A stretch of DNA of 64,000 nucleotides, taken from positions 744,001 through 808,000 of the forward strand of contig OZ252015.1 of assembly GCA_965247525.1 (NCBI GenBank), given 5' to 3'. The position numbers and the translations under genes are program-made. Positions 43,813 through 53,383 of this stretch are shown one piece after another. How positions within the stretch are numbered: position 1 is the stretch's first letter; every line of letters starts with the position of its first letter. The DNA comes from JAZKID01 sp965247525. GTDB taxonomy: Bacteria > Pseudomonadota > Alphaproteobacteria > Rhizobiales > UBA4765. Below the pieces are notes generated by a model. The model was not told the origin of the DNA. It saw only the letters and a list, made by a program, of their open reading frames with translations, and did not search any database.

Positions 43813-43989
43813 CTAACTCTCGCTGTCCAGTGCCTCCGAGGAGACCTCTTCATCCACAGGGATAGCATAATGGCCTGAAAACCAGCGGTTCAAATCAACA
43901 TCGGCGCAGCGCTTTGAGCAAAAAGGTTTATAGGACGCATCCCGCGCTTTGCCGCAGATGGGGCATGTGGCCTCGCCTTGCGTCGCCAT
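43813..43989 (-). CDS. yacG: DNA gyrase inhibitor YacG
   Basis: A 58-residue zinc protein. The four-Cys motif is complete: CPICGK near residue 9 and FCSKRCADVDLNRW near 29, followed by the acidic tail. YacG binds gyrase and blocks its DNA binding in E. coli. The ATG overlaps the maf stop as ATGA. Very small, but the motif is unmistakable and the maf-yacG-tRNA-Phe order is common in alphaproteobacteria. Confidence 0.93.
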   Translation of the reverse strand: MATQGEATCPICGKARDASYKPFCSKRCADVDLNRWFSGHYAIPVDEEVSSEALDSES

Positions 43990-44630
43990 CAGACCGAGGT
44001 TTTAAGCGACAGCCAGCCGGAACGGATGGGATAGCCTTCGCCTTCCAACAGATTGGCGGTTTCGTTGAGCGGCAGGCCAACGACGTTCGAATATGAGCCA
44101 ACAATTTTTACAACAAATGCGCCGGCAAGCCCCTGAATGGCATAGCCCCCCGCTTTGCCGCGCCATTCGCCGCTGGCAAGATAGGCTTCCATATCTTCGC
44201 GCGACAGGCGTTTGAACCGCACACGCGTTTCCACAAGTCTCTGACGCACTTGTCCACGCCTGTTCACAAGTGTAACGCTGGTAAATACACGGTGCGCGCG
44301 CCCCGATAGCAAGCGCATGCAGGCGACCGCCTGATCTGTCAATTCAACAGTTGGCAGAATGCGGCGGCCAACAGCAACGACAGTGTCAGCTGTTAAAATA
44401 AGAAACGGGTCTTCATCTGTTTTTTTCAGGCCTTCGCTGACAATTGTAAAAACCGTTTTTGCTTTTTGTTTTGACAGGCGCGCGGCCAATGTGCGCGGCC
44501 ATTCGCCTTTGTCAGGCGTCTCGTCAATTTCGGCGGCGCGGATCTGGTCGGGCACAATGCCGATCTGCTCTAGAAGCGCGAGCCGGCGTGGTGAGCTTGA
44601 GGCAAGGATAAGGCGCGGCCGTGTGGACAT
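43989..44630 (-). CDS. maf: Maf-family nucleoside triphosphate pyrophosphatase
   Basis: A 213-residue Maf protein that hydrolyses non-canonical or damaged NTPs, preventing their use in nucleic acids. Conserved segments are LASSSPRRLALLEQIG at the N-terminus, ILTADTVVAVGRRIL in the centre and YAIQGLAGAFVVKIVGSYSNVVGLPL near the end. It sits 9 bp after infA and overlaps yacG. Confidence 0.96.
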   Translation of the reverse strand: MSTRPRLILASSSPRRLALLEQIGIVPDQIRAAEIDETPDKGEWPRTLAARLSKQKAKTVFTIVSEGLKKTDEDPFLILTADTVVAVGRRILPTVELTDQAVACMRLLSGRAHRVFTSVTLVNRRGQVRQRLVETRVRFKRLSREDMEAYLASGEWRGKAGGYAIQGLAGAFVVKIVGSYSNVVGLPLNETANLLEGEGYPIRSGWLSLKTSV

Positions 44631-44639
44631 TGCGGGCTC

Positions 44640-44858
44640 TTATTTGAAGCGGAAAGTGATGCGGCCTTTGGTGAGGTCGTAAGGTGTCATTTCAACAAGC
44701 ACCTTGTCGCCTGCAAGCACACGAATGCGGTTCTTGCGCATTTTGCCAGCGGTATGGGCGATAATTTCGTGCTCATTTTCCAGCTTCACGCGAAACATCG
44801 CATTGGGAAGCAATTCGGAAACAACACCTGGAAATTCCAGCAATTCTTCTTTCGACAT
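44640..44858 (-). CDS. infA: Translation initiation factor IF-1
   Basis: A 72-residue OB-fold protein, exact family length: MSKEELLEFPGVVSELLPNA, KVLVEMTPYDLTKGRITFRFK. It occupies the ribosomal A site during initiation. Located between DUF2948 and maf. Confidence 0.98.
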   Translation of the reverse strand: MSKEELLEFPGVVSELLPNAMFRVKLENEHEIIAHTAGKMRKNRIRVLAGDKVLVEMTPYDLTKGRITFRFK

Positions 44859-44951
44859 TAAAAGGGTGGTCTCTTTCTGATCAGTTGTTGAGGTGTTCTA
44901 GCCGATATGGCCGAGTTTGGGAATTGGCATCTGTGGAGGACTGAAAAGCCC

Positions 44952-45365
44952 TTAAACCGCATGGTCCGGGCATTCGCACGGCTCGCCTGTGTCAAGATCG
45001 CTTAAAAGCGCTTCCAGACAATCGACATCGAGGCTGATTTCACCGCCGCCCGAAAACAAAAGGCGCACCTCACCCGCAGGGCTGTCTTTTTCGTGAAAAT
45101 GCAGAGCCAGAAGATGATGAAGCTCATCGCTGCCAGGGGAAACGGCCAGAGCGCGAACATGCCGCACCTGCTCAAAATGCACGCCAACGCTGCGCTTTTT
45201 TGCGCCCTCATGCCCGCCGCGCGCAAAGCGCGTACCGACAAATGCGAACCGGCGCTCTTGCGGTAAAAAGGCCATATTGGTTGCCGTCACCTCTGCATCC
45301 TGCAAATGCGCGGACAGGACGGCAAGATCGGTGGCATCAAAAGCGATGAGTTTTTGCAAGGTCAT
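44952..45365 (-). CDS. DUF2948 family protein
   Basis: A 137-residue protein matching DUF2948: LIAFDATDLAVLSAHLQDAEV at the N-terminus and a C-terminal FSGGGEISLDVDCLEALLSDL. Function unknown. The start overlaps the murA stop as ATGA, an arrangement conserved in alphaproteobacteria. Confidence 0.9.
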   Translation of the reverse strand: MTLQKLIAFDATDLAVLSAHLQDAEVTATNMAFLPQERRFAFVGTRFARGGHEGAKKRSVGVHFEQVRHVRALAVSPGSDELHHLLALHFHEKDSPAGEVRLLFSGGGEISLDVDCLEALLSDLDTGEPCECPDHAV

Positions 45366-46714
45366 GTGGTTTCAGATAGGCGCTCAATCTGCGCACCGCA
45401 AGCCTGAAGTTTTTGCTCCAAACCTTCAAAGCCGCGATCAAGATGGTAGATACGGCTAATTTGCGTTTCACCTTGCGCAACAAGGCCGGCAATAACGAGC
45501 GACGCCGAGGCGCGCAAATCCGTCGCCATGACAGGAGCACCCGTCAGTTTTTTAACACCTGTGACAATCGCACTTTCGCCTTCGACTTTAATATTTGCAC
45601 CAAAGCGGTTGAGTTCGGCCACATGCATGAACCGGTTTTCAAAAATCGTTTCACGAATATGCGATACGCCTTTTGCACGCGTCAGCAGTGCCATGAATTG
45701 CGCCTGCAAATCTGTCGGGAAGCCCGGGAATGGCGATGTATCAATATTGACGGGCAAAATATCCTGTAAAGGGTCGCGTGTAATACGCAATGTGTTGTCG
45801 CCCGGCTCAATATGCGCGCCGGTTTTTTGCAAAATATCGAGTGCATTTTGCAGCAGGCTGCTTTGTGTGTTGCGCAAGACAACATCACCGCCCGTCATTG
45901 CAACAGCAAGCGCATATGTGCCGGTTTCAATACGGTCTGGCAGGACATGATGGTTTGCACCGCGCAGTTTTGCCACTCCGGTGATATGAATATCGCTCGT
46001 GCCCGCACCTTCAATTTTCGCGCCCATTTTGATCAGGCAGTCGGCGAGGTCTTTAACTTCCGGCTCACGGGCAGCGTTCGACAGATGTGTGTCGCCTCTG
46101 GCAAGCGTTGCCGCCATCATCAACACATGCGTGGCGCCGACACTGACTTTTGGAAATGCGATATGTGCACCTTGCAGGCCATGTGGCGCGGTTGCGATCA
46201 CATCACCGCCCTCAACATTGATTTTAGCGCCCAAAGCCTCAAGGCCGGACAAAAACAGATCGACAGGCCGCGTGCCGATGGCGCATCCACCGGGAAGCGA
46301 CACTTTCGCCGTGCCCTCGCGCGCAAGCAATGGACCAATCACCCAGAAGCTTGCCCGCATTGTCGAGACGAGATCGTATGGCGCTGTCGTGCTTGAAACA
46401 GTTGGGACGCGTAGTGTCAGCGTTCCACCATTATTTGAAGCGCTTTTTGCAGCACCCGAGGCTTGCCGAACGGTGCTCACAAAAGAGTTCGTGCTGGCCG
46501 CGCTTGGACGCGAAAGCACCATCTCAGCACCGTGATTGCCCAAAATCCGCATTAGCTGCGCGACATCGGCAAGGCGCGGTACATTATGAAGAACAAGAGG
46601 TTCTGGCGTCAAAAGGCTGGCGATCATCAGCGGCAAAGCTGCGTTTTTCGCACCTGAAATAACTATATCCCCGTTAAGTGGGCCATTGCCGATAATTTTT
46701 ATTTTCTGTGTCAT
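45362..46714 (-). CDS. murA: UDP-N-acetylglucosamine 1-carboxyvinyltransferase
   Basis: A 450-residue enzyme for the first committed step of peptidoglycan synthesis, adding enolpyruvate to UDP-GlcNAc. The catalytic Cys is in PGGCAIGTRPVDLF; the substrate-binding ISGAKNAALPLMIASLL is at the N-terminus and APYDLVSTMRAS near residue 110. It is longer than the usual 420-430 because of a roughly 25-residue Ser/Ala-rich insertion (about residues 70-100) before APYDLV. Coupled by ATGA overlaps to the 62-residue upstream gene and the DUF2948 gene downstream. Confidence 0.97.
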   Translation of the reverse strand: MTQKIKIIGNGPLNGDIVISGAKNAALPLMIASLLTPEPLVLHNVPRLADVAQLMRILGNHGAEMVLSRPSAASTNSFVSTVRQASGAAKSASNNGGTLTLRVPTVSSTTAPYDLVSTMRASFWVIGPLLAREGTAKVSLPGGCAIGTRPVDLFLSGLEALGAKINVEGGDVIATAPHGLQGAHIAFPKVSVGATHVLMMAATLARGDTHLSNAAREPEVKDLADCLIKMGAKIEGAGTSDIHITGVAKLRGANHHVLPDRIETGTYALAVAMTGGDVVLRNTQSSLLQNALDILQKTGAHIEPGDNTLRITRDPLQDILPVNIDTSPFPGFPTDLQAQFMALLTRAKGVSHIRETIFENRFMHVAELNRFGANIKVEGESAIVTGVKKLTGAPVMATDLRASASLVIAGLVAQGETQISRIYHLDRGFEGLEQKLQACGAQIERLSETT

Positions 46715-46899
46715 GAGCCGGTGTTGTCGCTGTCCGTGACATCTTCGTCAACAGCTTTCGGCTGATCTACAGCTTCTGCCGCTTTCAAGGCTTTGGCCTG
46801 CGCCTTGCGTTTGGCCAGATTGGCACGCAATTCGCTTTGAAGTCGTGCCGCTCGGCGCGCCTGTTCGGCACGCTTGCCTTCATGCTTTGTGGTGTTCAT
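46711..46899 (-). CDS. Small charged protein upstream of murA
   Basis: A 62-residue protein, strongly basic at the N-terminal half (KHEGKRAEQARRAARLQ) and acidic at the C-terminus (DEDVTDSDNTGS). It overlaps murA by four bases, so it is probably expressed. Family unknown; possibly a conserved alphaproteobacterial protein. Confidence 0.7.
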   Translation of the reverse strand: MNTTKHEGKRAEQARRAARLQSELRANLAKRKAQAKALKAAEAVDQPKAVDEDVTDSDNTGS

Positions 46900-46971
46900 C
46901 GGCCTTTTTAATCACAAAGCTTGCGTCACGGGAACAGGGCCGTTATTGCAAAGACATAATGGTTTAAAAAA

Positions 46972-47046
<75 letters not shown>

Positions 47047-47103
47047 TTTTTTGCTGGCGCCTCCGGCGCTCGAAGTGCCAGTGGCACTTCGAGAAGCAAA
47101 AAA
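47047..47103 (+). other. Long palindrome directly after tRNA-Thr
   Basis: Inner perfect palindrome CTCGAAGTGCCA-G-TGGCACTTCGAG (47069-47093), flanked by TTTTTTGCT (47047-47055) and AGCAAAAAA (47095-47103). It starts at the base after the CCA, so it could act as a terminator or tRNA 3' processing signal. The stretch to 47317 holds no supported ORF. Confidence 0.7.
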
Positions 47104-47317
47104 TGCCAAGCGATTTCAGCGCGCGGCAGCCTTCTGCATGCATTATGGCAAGAATGACAAAGCCTTTAGGCCGTATTAGCTCGCAGCGATAAAGCTGAAA
47201 ATGCCGAGCGGCCAGCGCCCGTAACTTGCCAAACGGCGCAATTAAAGTGCCGCGCGGCAATCTTTCTTCGTAAAAAGGCTAAAAACGCGAAAGAGCGCAA
47301 CGACGTCGCAGCCTTTC

Positions 47318-48769
47318 TCACTTCGCCTTCGACTGCGCTAAAATAATATTGGCCAGCTTTTCATAATCGCCCCCGAAATGGTGCCCGCCTTCCATGGCGA
47401 CAATGTGAACCTTGTTCTTATCAAGCTTTGTGCAGGCGCTGTCATCTTCATCAGAGCCGTAAATGCATGTAACATTCACTGCCGTTATTTTTTCAATTTC
47501 CGGCAATGTCTGATATTCGCCCTGCCCGCCACTCGTCAGCCAGTCGTCGACATGAAATTCAAAATCAACATCATCTTCAAGGCCGAGCAGCGTCACCGAC
47601 TGAATATTGGCTTTCAGTGTATCAGGCAGTCGGCTGACCATGAAAGGCAATGTGTCGGCACCGCGTGAATAGCCGATCAGGATAAACTTTTTTGCGCTCC
47701 AGGACTGGCTGTAGAATGTCAAAATGCGTTCAAGGTCTTTGCCTGTAACGTCGGGTGTTTTTTCTTCCCAAAAATATTGCAATGAGTTGAGGCCAATCAC
47801 ACCGATGCCGCTTTTGTTCAGCGCTTCGCCAATCTGCTTATCAATTCCTGCCCATCCGCCATCGCCTGAGACAACCACTGCGAGCGTGTCGCTTTTTTGA
47901 GCGACAGGAAGTTCTACCAGTGGCAAGTCGCTGACTTCTGGCGCTTTTGGCGGCGGCGGCACATCAGCCTTTTGCGTCATCACCATTTTATTATAGGCCT
48001 GCAAAAACTGCGGCACCCATTTTGAGGCAACCGCGAAACCATGACCCACGCCGGGCAGGTCAATCATGTCGGCATTGCCAACTTTTGAAACAAATTTCAA
48101 AGTGGATGGAGTAAAACACACTTCGTCTGTTGCCCCTTGCAGCACGGTCCACGGCGCGGGAAGTTTATCAACGGCGGGATACACAAACCCAAGACGCTTG
48201 CTGACCACAGGCGTAAAGGAACCACTGCCTTTGCAAAACGGCTTTTTGGTTTCCAGGTCCGGGCAAAAACCCATGCTGATCCCGCCTGCAAATGTATTGG
48301 CCGGCGATTGAGCAAGAGTTGCATAAATCATTGTCGCGCCCGATGAATATCCGACGAGTACGGGTGGCATGTAATGCGCAAATTTGTATTTTTTCTGAAT
48401 GTACTGGCTTAGACCTTCAAAATGCGCGGCCGCATAACTGCACGCTCCGTGTGCAGCATTCAGCTGTTTGATGTAATGATTGATATCAATACCGACGACC
48501 ATACTATCGATATCGCTGAGCGAATTGACCATTTCAACATAGCCATCATCAAATCCGCCATCGCCGGATAAAAACAAGACAAGCCGCTCTGGGTGCTCGC
48601 TGCCTTTAATCAGGCGCAGCGTGCCAAAAGGTCCATAACTGTCCCACGGTTTTTTCGGCGCGCTATGCGTATGCGATGATCTGATTTTTCCGCGCGCGGC
48701 ATCTGCGCTTTGACTATTAAAGACAATGACGCACAAAGAAAAAATTGCGAGCACAAAACGGTTTCTCAT
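47318..48769 (-). CDS. acvB: AcvB-like lysyl-phosphatidylglycerol hydrolase
   Basis: A 483-residue exported alpha/beta-hydrolase-like protein (VirJ/AcvB family). A signal peptide precedes NSQSADAARG. Two homologous hydrolase-like halves are visible: FLSGDGGFDDGY...GYSSGATM and VVSGDGGWAGIDKQIG...GYSRGADTLPF, with GGHHFGGDY at the C-terminus. In Agrobacterium AcvB removes lysyl-phosphatidylglycerol made by LpiA, and lpiA-acvB form one operon, as here. The ATG at 48769 overlaps the lpiA stop as ATGA; the longer ORF start is inside lpiA. Confidence 0.9.
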   Translation of the reverse strand: MRNRFVLAIFSLCVIVFNSQSADAARGKIRSSHTHSAPKKPWDSYGPFGTLRLIKGSEHPERLVLFLSGDGGFDDGYVEMVNSLSDIDSMVVGIDINHYIKQLNAAHGACSYAAAHFEGLSQYIQKKYKFAHYMPPVLVGYSSGATMIYATLAQSPANTFAGGISMGFCPDLETKKPFCKGSGSFTPVVSKRLGFVYPAVDKLPAPWTVLQGATDEVCFTPSTLKFVSKVGNADMIDLPGVGHGFAVASKWVPQFLQAYNKMVMTQKADVPPPPKAPEVSDLPLVELPVAQKSDTLAVVVSGDGGWAGIDKQIGEALNKSGIGVIGLNSLQYFWEEKTPDVTGKDLERILTFYSQSWSAKKFILIGYSRGADTLPFMVSRLPDTLKANIQSVTLLGLEDDVDFEFHVDDWLTSGGQGEYQTLPEIEKITAVNVTCIYGSDEDDSACTKLDKNKVHIVAMEGGHHFGGDYEKLANIILAQSKAK

Positions 48770-51324
48770 TTGCGAACAAGTCCTTTCAAGCCGCCAGAGA
48801 CCAAACCCGTGACAGCAAACAATGCAGCGGCAACCTGAAACCCCGAGGGCGACGCGACATAGCGCGGCTTCCAAACGGGATCAAATTTCTTTTTGTAGTT
48901 GTAAAGCCCTTCAAAATTATAAAGATCACCACCAAGCCGGAAGATGCGATTGCCGATTTTATGCCACATCGGTGCCAGCGGCCGTCTTTCAAAGCCTGAC
49001 AAAGGCGCCATTCCAAGATTGAACACATGATAGCCCTGATCTTTTCCCCATAACAGCAAAGACAGGGTCAAAAACTCCATGACGCCATTTGGCGCCTGCG
49101 GAAGATAACGCATAAGGTCGACTGAAAGTTCTTTGTGCCCTTGTGTTTGCCAGAGATTTGCGAACGCTATAATTTGCTCGTCTTTTCGAATAATCGCAAC
49201 ATCGCAGCGTTTCAAATAAGTCTCATTAAAAAAACCAAGCGAAAAACTTTTTTCGCGGACGCGTTTTTCTTTCATCCATTTTTGTGAGATGTTTTCTAAT
49301 TGCGGCATGAGAGCGGCAATTTCAGCCGCTTTCACAATTTCAAAATGCATGTTTTCGCGCTGATGCTTGTTATAGGCATGGCGCAGGCTCTGCTTCTTTT
49401 TGCCCTCGAGATTGAATGTTTGCAGATCAACCAGCGCTTCTTCGCCAAGTTTCGTCATGACGAGGCCAAGGTTCAGATAAAGCGGCAAATGCTTCGTGCT
49501 GACCTGATAAAACGCAATTGATGCGCTGTAACGGTCAGCCTGCTCGCGAAAATCCCAAGCCAGCTGTTCAAATTCCTGCACATTCCCGACAGGATCGCCC
49601 ATCGCAATCCAGAATTTCGCGGTGATTGCAAACATGACGAAGCTTTGGCGGGTTTTGCTCCAGAACAGATATTTATCACCGACCAGCGCCAGATGCGGCA
49701 TGGTTTCATCGGCGCGCTCAATCAGCGTCGAGGCATTGTCCAGCATCGCATCGTCCGGCAATATCAATTTTGCATTGGTGCGCGTTACAAAACGATAGAG
49801 TGCAAAGGCGCTGACAAGAAGCAATATTGCAAATGCGGAGCGCAAAAAGCGGGATGCATCATTTTCAAACGAAAACTGCCACCATAAATCATGAGCGTAA
49901 TCGACATCCTTGTAGGAAAAGAAGCCAAGCCATATTGAAAAGCCGACGATTGAAAGAATAAGCACAATCCAGTTGAACGGAATATCAAGGGTCAGCAAAG
50001 CAGAATGACGGTAAAAAAGTTTTCGCGTTGGCAAAAACATGATGAGAAGCAGGATCAGTATTGCCGCTTCCTCATAGTCAAAGCCTTTCGCCAGCGATGC
50101 CAGAGCCCCAAGCCCTAATATGCCGATTGCAGCAAAATAAGCCGCATCGATGCGCTGCCAAATCGCCCGTGAAAGAAACAGCAATATAACCCCAGCAACA
50201 CTGCTGACGAGATGAGAAAACTCAACAAGCGGCAGAGGCACAATATAATAAAGCCAGTCAATGCGCTGCTCGATCGCGGGCGTTGAACCTGAAAACAGCA
50301 AAATACTGCCGCCCAGCAGAAAAAGAATTGAAAAAATTTGCGGCAAAAAGTTTTCAAGGCTGCCAAGGGCACTGCTGACAACCGGATTATGAACAAGCCG
50401 GTGCGCTTTTGTTTCATAAAGCGCAAGCATCAAGCCGGCCAATAACAGCGGCAAAAAATAATAGACCACGCGATATGCAATCAGAGCCGCCAATATATCC
50501 GAAGATGGATATTTTCCAGCCGTCAGGAAAAGAAAACTTCCCTCAAATACACCCATGCCGCCGGGCACTTGGCTGACAAGCCCGACAAGCTGGGCCACGA
50601 CATAGAGCACAAGAAAGACCGTGAACGGCATGCCGGTGTAAAAACTTAAAGGCAGATACAAAACGAGCGACGCAACAACAAGATCGGCAAACGCTACCAG
50701 CGTTTGCTTCAGCGCCAGAGAGCGGCGCGGCGGGGCAATTGTAAACCCCTTATAGCTAAAGGGTTTGCGGTAAAAAAGCACCAGCCACCACCAGCCGATA
50801 AATAACAGGCTGCTGGATGCGATGATAATACCGAGATAAAATGACGACAAATTATCGGCAATGTCAGCGCTGCCAATCAAAGCTGCAGAGCTTAAAACCA
50901 TCAAGGTGATGGTGCCAATAATGTACGTAAACGAGCAGAAAATAACGACTTTTGCGATCGATGCGCCTGGCATGTTCCACGCCGAATAGAGGCGATAGCG
51001 CACAGAGCCGCCAGATATCAACGCGTGTCCGACATTGTTGCTGATCGCAAAACTGATGAATGACGTCAAAAGAATGCGGTGCGCTGGTAGTTTCGCATGC
51101 ACATATTCAAGCGCCAGAAAATCGTAAAGGCTGAGCATCAAGTAGCCGATCAACGTCAGCACAACCATTGAAACAACAATGCGCGGCGGCATGTTGTATA
51201 GCGATGTTTTAATTTGATCGAGATGATAATATTGAATCTCGTGATGAACGATAACAATCGCAGCAACGAAAAAAACAACGCTAATCAGCGGCGACAGTTT
51301 TTGTAAAAGTGGTTTAACGTTCAT
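48766..51324 (-). CDS. lpiA: LpiA/MprF-like lysyl-phosphatidylglycerol synthase
   Basis: An 852-residue membrane protein. The N-terminal 500 residues contain about 14 transmembrane segments forming the flippase domain, with VPGGMGVFEGSFLFL; the cytoplasmic C-terminal part is the aminoacyltransferase (DUF2156-like) domain, with SVDLMRYLPQAPNGVMEFL and FNLGMAPLSG. It transfers Lys from charged tRNA to phosphatidylglycerol and moves the product outward, which lowers the surface charge and helps resist cationic peptides and acid. Paired with acvB. Confidence 0.93.
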   Translation of the reverse strand: MNVKPLLQKLSPLISVVFFVAAIVIVHHEIQYYHLDQIKTSLYNMPPRIVVSMVVLTLIGYLMLSLYDFLALEYVHAKLPAHRILLTSFISFAISNNVGHALISGGSVRYRLYSAWNMPGASIAKVVIFCSFTYIIGTITLMVLSSAALIGSADIADNLSSFYLGIIIASSSLLFIGWWWLVLFYRKPFSYKGFTIAPPRRSLALKQTLVAFADLVVASLVLYLPLSFYTGMPFTVFLVLYVVAQLVGLVSQVPGGMGVFEGSFLFLTAGKYPSSDILAALIAYRVVYYFLPLLLAGLMLALYETKAHRLVHNPVVSSALGSLENFLPQIFSILFLLGGSILLFSGSTPAIEQRIDWLYYIVPLPLVEFSHLVSSVAGVILLFLSRAIWQRIDAAYFAAIGILGLGALASLAKGFDYEEAAILILLLIMFLPTRKLFYRHSALLTLDIPFNWIVLILSIVGFSIWLGFFSYKDVDYAHDLWWQFSFENDASRFLRSAFAILLLVSAFALYRFVTRTNAKLILPDDAMLDNASTLIERADETMPHLALVGDKYLFWSKTRQSFVMFAITAKFWIAMGDPVGNVQEFEQLAWDFREQADRYSASIAFYQVSTKHLPLYLNLGLVMTKLGEEALVDLQTFNLEGKKKQSLRHAYNKHQRENMHFEIVKAAEIAALMPQLENISQKWMKEKRVREKSFSLGFFNETYLKRCDVAIIRKDEQIIAFANLWQTQGHKELSVDLMRYLPQAPNGVMEFLTLSLLLWGKDQGYHVFNLGMAPLSGFERRPLAPMWHKIGNRIFRLGGDLYNFEGLYNYKKKFDPVWKPRYVASPSGFQVAAALFAVTGLVSGGLKGLVRK

Positions 51325-51536
51325 TTTAATGCTTGCACCGATAGCTTCTCAAATACTGTGTCTTGGACACCACTGCTAAACGCTCTTACCTTCGAGATAA
51401 AGCATCATTTCAGATAAGAGAATGTCCTAATGGCCATTTAAAACGGTCTTATTTCTTACAAAAGACAATTGCTTTTCATTGCGGTGAAGGCTTGCTATAA
51501 GCCGCCTCTGTCACTCACCAGCACTTTACGGTCAAA

Positions 51537-52562
51537 ATGCAAAATCTAGACATTACGACCGAGGCTGATTTCCGCCTGATCCTTAATTCGGCAACTGATG
51601 CGCTTTACTGCGTCAATACAAATGGCGAAACCACCCTTTGCAATACCGCTTTTCTCCGCCAGCTTGGCTATGAACGCGAAAGCGATGTTCTTGGCGTCAA
51701 GCTGCATGATATTATTCATCACAGCCACCCCGACGGCACACATTACAATGTTATAGACTGCCCGATTTACAAAACAGCCAAAGGCGGTAAAGCCGCACAC
51801 GTTCCCTATGAGTTGTTTTTTCGTGCGGATGGGTCTGCTTTTCCAGTTGAATATTGGGTAAGCCCTATTGTTCGAGATGGCGTCTTGCAAGGTGCAATCT
51901 GCAACTTTCTTGACATCACGCAACGTCTAAAAGCACAGGACAAACAGCTGATGCTGGTTCGAGAACTTGAACACCGCGTCAAAAACCTGTTTGCGATCGT
52001 CGGTAGCATCGTTAATCTCAGCGGACGTGGTGCAACAGATATTAAAACCTTTCAAAAAAATATACGCGGGCGTCTTTCAGCGCTGGCAAGTGCGCACGAT
52101 ATGATAGGCTCAAGCATTACAAACGCTAACGACCAGACGCCGGTTGCCTCGCTCGAGCAAATTATTGATCGCATCGTCCGACCTTATGACGATAGCAATC
52201 GCCGCATAAAACCCCACGGTCCAGTTGTCTTTATTAGCGCGCAGCTTGTAACCAATCTCTCACTTGTTTTTCATGAGCTTGTGACCAATTCTGTGAAATA
52301 TGGAGCGCTATCAGAAGCAGACGGCAGCCTTGAACTGGAATGGTCGCTGAATGACGGCCTTGAATTTTTGTGGATTGAACGCAATGGCCCAACCATCAAT
52401 AACGCCCCTACGGTCAAAGGTTTTGGAGGTGTCCTGATTGAAAGCACAGTCAAAAACCAGATGAAAGGTGATGTGACATATTACTGGAAGCCAGAAGGGC
52501 TTGAAGTTCATATGCGTCTGTCAAATGTCGGAATAGCAAATCATAAACCGCAAGATATCTGA
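51537..52562 (+). CDS. PAS domain HWE-family sensor histidine kinase
   Basis: A 341-residue cytoplasmic kinase: PAS domain at about residues 10-130 (LILNSATDALYCVN, GAICNFLDITQR), then the HWE phosphoacceptor segment RELEHRVKNLFAIVGSIV with His near 147, and the ATPase domain with the N-box His in FHELVTNSVKYGAL and the WxE of LWIERNGP. No membrane segment, so the signal is cytosolic. HWE kinases in alphaproteobacteria often act in the general stress response or light sensing; no cognate regulator is adjacent. Confidence 0.92.
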   Translation: MQNLDITTEADFRLILNSATDALYCVNTNGETTLCNTAFLRQLGYERESDVLGVKLHDIIHHSHPDGTHYNVIDCPIYKTAKGGKAAHVPYELFFRADGSAFPVEYWVSPIVRDGVLQGAICNFLDITQRLKAQDKQLMLVRELEHRVKNLFAIVGSIVNLSGRGATDIKTFQKNIRGRLSALASAHDMIGSSITNANDQTPVASLEQIIDRIVRPYDDSNRRIKPHGPVVFISAQLVTNLSLVFHELVTNSVKYGALSEADGSLELEWSLNDGLEFLWIERNGPTINNAPTVKGFGGVLIESTVKNQMKGDVTYYWKPEGLEVHMRLSNVGIANHKPQDI

Positions 52563-52698
52563 AACTGAACAATCTGTTTTGTGACAGATGGCCGCCGCTA
52601 TCTGTCAAAAAATGGCCTCACTCTCATCAAGATTAAAACGAATTGCACCGTTTATTCTCCTCGTGTTCAAAACTGTTTGAACGGACATGGAGACCACT

Positions 52699-53241
52699 AT
52701 GACAAAAATTCATCTTGCCGCATTTGCAATGGGTACGGCGCTTATCACCTCAAGCTTTGCATTTGCAGCCGACACCGTTGTTGAAGGAAAAGTAACTGAC
52801 GTTTTTGGTCAGCGTTATGTTGTCTCTGGCACAACAGGAAAAATGCTGGTCGATCTTGGCCCTAAGGGCAATGAAATGATTAAGGTTTCCGAGGGCGATA
52901 CGGTAAAAGTTGACGGTGAAATGACAGATGCTGGTGAATTTCACGCCATGAAAGTATCTGTTAATGGTGGCGAAGCCAAACAGCTCGACAATCGCGGGCT
53001 TTGGGCCAAAATGACCGGCAAGGACGTTGAAACGGCATTTGGCCCCGCCGAAGCGAAAAAAGAAGTTGAAGACAAAGGCTATGCAGCGCTTTCAGATGCT
53101 ATGCCTGACAAAAAGCATTTTGCATTTGCGGCATCAAAAGATGGCAAATTCTACGAGGTGCACGCCCATCGCAATGGAGATGTAAAGCAGATCCGCGTGA
53201 TTGACAGCAACGACAAGAAGTTTGGCACATATGTGAAGTAA
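52699..53241 (+). CDS. Exported two-domain protein (OB-fold-like plus PepSY-like)
   Basis: A 180-residue protein with a signal peptide ending AFAAD. The first half, VVEGKVTDVFGQRYVVSGTTGKMLVDLG...VKVDGEM, has the strand pattern of a periplasmic OB-fold; the second half, FGPAEAKKEVEDKGY...KDGKFYEVHAHRNGDVKQIRV, resembles a PepSY-type unit. Function unknown; such proteins are often stress or metal related. Start chosen at 52699 because of the GGAG eight bases upstream. Own terminator. Confidence 0.75.
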   Translation: MTKIHLAAFAMGTALITSSFAFAADTVVEGKVTDVFGQRYVVSGTTGKMLVDLGPKGNEMIKVSEGDTVKVDGEMTDAGEFHAMKVSVNGGEAKQLDNRGLWAKMTGKDVETAFGPAEAKKEVEDKGYAALSDAMPDKKHFAFAASKDGKFYEVHAHRNGDVKQIRVIDSNDKKFGTYVK

Positions 53242-53267
53242 AACATCATTACTTTTATCATTTGAAG

Positions 53268-53301
53268 AAAAAGCCTCCTGCAAATGCAGGGGGCCTTTTT
53301 T
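53268..53301 (+). terminator. Terminator after the 52699 gene
   Basis: AAAAAGCCTCCTGCA pairs with TGCAGGGGGCCTTTTT around a two-base loop, followed by T residues. Confidence 0.9.
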
Positions 53302-53383
53302 GATAAAACTCTTTGCTTAGAACCTTTCCAAACCACCTTTTCGTCTGCTAAAGCTTCAACTTGAAATCTCCAGCCCCGTAGCA

